Source of the DNA: SZUA-368 sp028533045
GTDB taxonomy: Bacteria; Spirochaetota; Spirochaetia; DSM-2461
Direction of reading: 5' to 3'
Assembly: GCA_050031985.1 (NCBI GenBank)
Contig: JBNAIG010000043.1
Coordinates: forward strand, 42,455-106,454
Length of the DNA stretch: 64,000 nt
The position numbers and the translations under genes were made by a program. Within the stretch, counting starts at the first letter, position 1. Each line of letters starts with the position of its first letter. Shown one piece after another: positions 60,316-64,000 of the stretch. The notes under the pieces were generated by a model that made no database searches, was not told where the DNA came from, and saw only the letters and a list, made by a program, of their open reading frames with translations.

Positions 60316-63300
60316 ATGCAAAGAACAACTATAGAACAACCGTTACTAAAAAACGGAAAGCCAACCATAGCCCTTCTTCTGGGATCCCTTTCCTCGGCCT
60401 ACCACGAAGGTATTATGTGGGGAGCCCAGGATTTAGCCAAACAACGAGACTGTAACGTTTTAACCTTTTGCGGCGGGGCCATAAAAAACCCCAATCAATA
60501 TGCCCAGACAAGGGACACCATTTTTGAATTAATAAGTGAAGATTATATAGACGGGATCATCATTACCGAAAGCTCCCACACCCGTTTTCTCAACCATGAA
60601 GAAAAGCATGATTACCTCAAAAGGTTCAGCCCAATCCCTCTTGTCAGCATTGGTGGTTCCAGCCAGGATTACATTAACATTGTAACAGATTATGAACCGG
60701 GTTATACGGAACTCATGTCTCATTTGATCAATAAGCATGGTTATAGAAAAATTGCTCTTTTCCGAGGTCCGGAAAATCATACAACCTCTACCGATAGATT
60801 AGAAATATACAAACGCTGTCTGGAAGAACACGGAATTGAGTATGATGAAGACCTTGTAGTCTCCTCTGATCTTACCGAAATAGCGGCATTTGGCGCTGTG
60901 GATGAGCTTTTTGAAAAACGAGAAAAGACCTGCGATGCCATAATTTGCATGAACGATTTTATGGCCAACGGGACAATTCGGGCCTTAAATAAAAAAGGAT
61001 TTTCCGTTCCCGAGGATATTGCCGTCTGCGGCAACCTGGATTCCCCACTTTGCCTTTTCACAAATCCCCCCCTTACTTCCGTAAGAGAATCGGCCTACGA
61101 TTTGGGCTACAAAGCCCTAAAATCACTTCTGAATAAAATGCACGGACGGAAGAATGAAAAGCAGGTACTTGTTCCTTCCTCCCTTTCCATTCGACAATCC
61201 TGTGGCTGCCAACCTCTGGATTTACAGGTAAAAGAGGTCTCCGGTAAATCTCTCAATGAACTAATGGACAATTGTCTCGAAAAGATAATTGTGAAACCAC
61301 AGATATATCATAGCCATTATGAAAAAGAAAGCCTCAATTCCCTCATCAAAGAGTTGAATCATGCCATTACCCGGGAGGATTCTTCAAACTTCCTGCACAC
61401 ACTGACAAAGGGATTTCAAGATGCCATGGATGTAGAGGAATTTTCCACATGGTATTCAATCACTAACGAAATAATCCGTACTGTAATAAAGGCGAACCGC
61501 CTTCTCTCCGATTCCCAATTCATCGGAGAATTTCTTGATGAACTCCTTCATCTCAAAGAGATCTATGAATACCGATTGATAATTTTCCTTAAAGAAAAAA
61601 TAAGTCATTTTAATAACTCATTCAATAACCTTGTTAACAGCCTGAATCGCTCATTTGATATGAATACGATCCGTTCCTACGCCATTGACCTACTCAATAT
61701 CTCCGATATATATCTTTCCCTCTACATCATGGACAAGGATAAAATCAAAGGATCTACCAATGTTCTTTCTGTAAAAAACAGGGACTTCATTCTCCCCAGA
61801 AAAGAGGAAAGGGAGCTAAAACCCAAACAACTGATACCCTCCTCCATAGAGGGCTCCTCCAAACGCTTTTCCTTGATAATCCTCCCCCTTTCATACAGAA
61901 AAAAACCCTTGGGTTTTATGGTGACCGACTATCAAAAAGTAACGGGATCGGCCTATGAAAATATCCAGGTAATTATAAGTACAGCCCTTAAAAATGATTT
62001 TCAGATACAGGAAGTAAAAGTAGCCGAACAAAGATTCAGTGACATTGCCCACAGTACTACCAATTGGCTATGGGAGACAAACCGAAACGGAGTATTCACC
62101 TATACCTCTTCCTCAGTGAAAGATGTCCTTGGCTACAGTCCAAACGAAATCCTGGGAAAATCGATTCACAACTTCACCCTTTCAGAAAATAACGAGTTAC
62201 GGCGCAAAATGGATCAGAAGGAGAATATGATAGATGAAGAGTGCTGGTTTTCTCACAAAGAAGGTAAGTCGATATGCGTCTTTCTTGCGGGGAAACCGGT
62301 TTTCTCCGGGGGTATTTTCTCTGGATACAGGGGAGCCTTCAAGGATGTTACGGAACAGAAAATAAAAGACCGGGAAATTGAATACCTGGCCTATAACGAT
62401 ATTCTCACAGATATTCCCAATCGCACTTTATTCCTGGAAAAACTAGAGGAGATGATTGGCGTCTCTCATAAACGAAAACTGACCTTCGCCTTTATGTTCA
62501 TAGATCTTAATAAATTCAAGTATGTTAACGACACCTATGGTCATGCTATTGGAGATCTTCTCTTACAAAAAGTCTCCCAAATCCTTCAGAAATCAACCCG
62601 TTCCAATGATATTGTCGCAAGATTAGGAGGCGATGAATTTACCGTTCTCCTACCGAATGCCCAAAGTGAAAAGGAAGTGCTTATAGTAGTAAACCGTATA
62701 ATCAAGGAGATGAGGGAACCAATAAAACTCAATTCTATTGAACTTCTCGCCTCTCTCAGTATTGGTATATGTATGTTCCCCCACGATGGTGACAGCTCGG
62801 ATAAGCTCATGAGGAATGCAGACGATGCCATGTATCTAGCCAAGGAACAGGGGCGTAACCAATATGTATTTTTTGATAAAGGAATAGAGGAGAAAAACAA
62901 CAAGAGGCTTGTCCTGGAAAGCCTTCTGCAAAACCGGGTAGATTCGGAAGATATTTACCTTAATTACCAACCTAAGATAGATCTAAATAGTAATGAAATA
63001 GCAGGTTTCGAAGCACTGGTTAGGCTTTCTGACAAAAATAGTCTCCCCCTTGCCTCACAGTCATTTATCCCGGTAGCAGAAGATATGGGACTCCTGTCGA
63101 AAATCGATGAAATAGTCTTTAAACAAGTGTGCGAACAAATTCAACTCTGGAATAAGGAAGAGTTTCAAACCCTACCAGTATCCATAAATATTTCTGCGTC
63201 ACAGCTTCTTAAAAGAAACTCTGTAAACTTCTATATTGAGATTCTTGAATCAACCGGAATTGATCCGGAATTAATAACTCTTGAAATACGGGAAAATATC

Positions 63301-63657
63301 CTTCATAGCAATCGAGCGATCGCTCAGGAAAATATAAAAGCCTTTAAAGAGTATGGTTTTAAAATTGCTCTTGATGACTTTGGCTCAGGAGTTTCATCCT
63401 TAAGTAACTTAAGAAACTATCCTATCGATACCATAAAGGTAAGCCCTTCCTTTTTATCGGAGGCACTGGACAATGAACGTTCATCTATAATCCTCAAGGG
63501 AATAATAGAAACTTCTAAACAGTTGGGACTAAAAATAATAGCCTTAGGAGTCGAGAGCACCGAACTTCTTAAGCTGGCAAAAGAAATGAATATAAATGAA
63601 GCGCAAGGGTTTTACTTTCATAAAGCACTTTCAATAGATGAGATAAATAGCCTTTAA
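60316..63657 (+). CDS. LacI-type sensor fused to PAS, GGDEF and EAL domains
   Basis: 1113 residues. The first 300 residues form a LacI/Peripla_BP_3 sugar-binding domain (IALLLGSLSSAYHEGIMWGAQDLAK, KHGYRKIALFRGPENHTTSTDRLEIYKRCLEEHGI) with no DNA-binding headpiece and no signal peptide, so it is cytoplasmic. A helical/GAF-like region (about 310-570) and a PAS domain (about 575-690) follow. GGDEF is intact at residues 771-775 with an RSND I-site; EAL begins at E899, with NISAS, LEIREN, DDFGSG and QGFYF retained, but AEGVE is ALGVE and KIDxxF is KVSPSF. It probably links sugar availability to c-di-GMP. It is divergent from the PL6 lyase. Confidence 0.87.
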   Translation: MQRTTIEQPLLKNGKPTIALLLGSLSSAYHEGIMWGAQDLAKQRDCNVLTFCGGAIKNPNQYAQTRDTIFELISEDYIDGIIITESSHTRFLNHEEKHDYLKRFSPIPLVSIGGSSQDYINIVTDYEPGYTELMSHLINKHGYRKIALFRGPENHTTSTDRLEIYKRCLEEHGIEYDEDLVVSSDLTEIAAFGAVDELFEKREKTCDAIICMNDFMANGTIRALNKKGFSVPEDIAVCGNLDSPLCLFTNPPLTSVRESAYDLGYKALKSLLNKMHGRKNEKQVLVPSSLSIRQSCGCQPLDLQVKEVSGKSLNELMDNCLEKIIVKPQIYHSHYEKESLNSLIKELNHAITREDSSNFLHTLTKGFQDAMDVEEFSTWYSITNEIIRTVIKANRLLSDSQFIGEFLDELLHLKEIYEYRLIIFLKEKISHFNNSFNNLVNSLNRSFDMNTIRSYAIDLLNISDIYLSLYIMDKDKIKGSTNVLSVKNRDFILPRKEERELKPKQLIPSSIEGSSKRFSLIILPLSYRKKPLGFMVTDYQKVTGSAYENIQVIISTALKNDFQIQEVKVAEQRFSDIAHSTTNWLWETNRNGVFTYTSSSVKDVLGYSPNEILGKSIHNFTLSENNELRRKMDQKENMIDEECWFSHKEGKSICVFLAGKPVFSGGIFSGYRGAFKDVTEQKIKDREIEYLAYNDILTDIPNRTLFLEKLEEMIGVSHKRKLTFAFMFIDLNKFKYVNDTYGHAIGDLLLQKVSQILQKSTRSNDIVARLGGDEFTVLLPNAQSEKEVLIVVNRIIKEMREPIKLNSIELLASLSIGICMFPHDGDSSDKLMRNADDAMYLAKEQGRNQYVFFDKGIEEKNNKRLVLESLLQNRVDSEDIYLNYQPKIDLNSNEIAGFEALVRLSDKNSLPLASQSFIPVAEDMGLLSKIDEIVFKQVCEQIQLWNKEEFQTLPVSINISASQLLKRNSVNFYIEILESTGIDPELITLEIRENILHSNRAIAQENIKAFKEYGFKIALDDFGSGVSSLSNLRNYPIDTIKVSPSFLSEALDNERSSIILKGIIETSKQLGLKIIALGVESTELLKLAKEMNINEAQGFYFHKALSIDEINSL

Positions 63658-63735
63658 TCCATAGTAACCAATCAGACAAGAAGCTTAATCCATTATGGTC
63701 CATATGACCACAGTAAAATTAAATTAATAATAAAA

Positions 63736-63820
63736 GCCTGGCGACTCACTACACAGCTATCGCTGCTCCGTCATCGTGGGTTTGCTTCGCAAGCCCCACT
63801 TGCTCCGGTCGTTGCCAGGA
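63736..63820 (-). repeat. Structured element downstream of 5S, related to GC-rich island 3
   Basis: On the minus strand CCTGGCAAC pairs with GTCGCCAGG (terminal 9-bp stem), enclosing a second hairpin GTGGGGCTTGC, GAA, GCAAACCCAC. The inner segment aligns with island 3 at 37133 onwards. It ends GTCGCCAGGCTTTT, the same as the 3' end of the 5S gene about 137 bp upstream in the transcript. It may be an extra rRNA terminator or a decayed repeat. Confidence 0.5.
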
Positions 63821-63873
63821 TATTTTTTCAAGTGTTCCACTGTAACCCTTGGAAAGTTAATTATAAATAAAAA

Positions 63874-63988
63874 AGCCTGGCGACGACCTACTCTCCCACG
63901 GGAACCGCAGTACCATCGGCGCAACTGAGCTTGACTTCTGTGTTCGGTATGGGAACAGGTATTTCCTCAGCGCCATTATCACCAGGCA
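63874..63988 (-). rRNA. rrf: 5S ribosomal RNA
   Basis: On the minus strand the gene reads GCCTGGTGATAATGGCG, then the conserved CCCATACCGAACACAG, then GTGGGAGAGTAGGTC and GTCGCCAGGC. The ends GCCTGGTG and CGCCAGGC form the terminal stem, and length is about 113-115 nt. It is followed by six T, so it also ends the transcript. The rest of the rRNA operon should lie beyond position 64000. Confidence 0.95.
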
Positions 63989-64000
63989 AAATTAACTAGT

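Noticed and set aside
1..64000. Mobile elements, CRISPR arrays, prophage or tRNA genes
   Set aside because: No transposase, integrase, phage structural gene, spacer-repeat array or cloverleaf sequence was found on reading both strands.

Overview
The window looks like chromosomal DNA of a free-living, probably marine member of the Spirochaetota. This is an inference from gene content: many lipoprotein signal peptides, large PAS-rich histidine kinases, two chemoreceptors, a LacI-sensor/GGDEF/EAL protein, an alginate-lyase-like PL6 enzyme, and serA and pheST of a type I associate with spirochaetes. No 16S sequence is present. I see no insertion sequence, prophage, CRISPR array or tRNA gene. The right edge holds a 5S rRNA gene on the minus strand, the tail of an rRNA operon lying beyond the window.

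Layout. 1-8.4 kb: a truncated membrane protein, a HAD 5'-nucleotidase, a small GspE-N-like protein, two large histidine kinases with receiver domains and a PAS-GAF-GGDEF cyclase. 8.5-11.2 kb: a DUF4213/DUF364 protein, a Rex-like redox repressor and serA. 11.3-20.5 kb: an SMP-30-like lipoprotein, AraC regulator, parvulin, five-repeat DUF898 membrane protein, BvgS-like kinase, gluconate kinase and radical SAM protein. 20.6-26.2 kb: twin small lipoproteins, NudC, a SpoU methyltransferase, a chemoreceptor and a nucleosidase. 26.2-30.2 kb: pheST with its leader. 30.2-34.1 kb: VapBC, an MFS carrier and another kinase. 34.2-37.0 kb: a five-gene NifX-like/MinD-ferredoxin/DUF134 operon. 37.4-43.2 kb: a giant lipoprotein, a barrel-like protein, acylphosphatase and a tandem zincin lipoprotein. 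43.3-50.6 kb: a nitroreductase, a chemoreceptor, GNAT, and a sugar ABC transporter with a divergent AraC regulator. 50.6-60.1 kb: a CaCA exchanger, ppk1, hom, thrC, a CYTH-Nudix fusion and a PL6 lyase. 60.3-63.7 kb: the LacI-sensor GGDEF-EAL protein.

How the genes work together. Much of the window is signal transduction: four histidine kinases, two c-di-GMP proteins and two chemoreceptors. Amino-acid genes (serA, hom, thrC, pheST) are scattered. The sugar transporter lacks its own ATPase, as is common in the CUT1 group, and may share one encoded elsewhere.

Main discoveries. (1) pheST is preceded by a consensus promoter, an unlisted 21-codon leader ORF with ten Phe codons, and two mutually exclusive hairpins, the second ending in eight U: a complete attenuator. 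(2) The identical 12-mer TGCATATGCACA, centred on a palindrome, precedes both the NifX/MinD/DUF134 operon and the distant DUF364 gene, suggesting a small regulon. (3) One MinD-ferredoxin gene only has its P-loop if it starts at a CTG codon. (4) Several genes have a -10 box 6-9 nt before the start codon and no ribosome binding site, suggesting leaderless mRNAs. (5) A Rex-type operator lies before the Rex-like gene. (6) GC-rich intergenic islands, at least two clearly related, form a possible dispersed repeat family.
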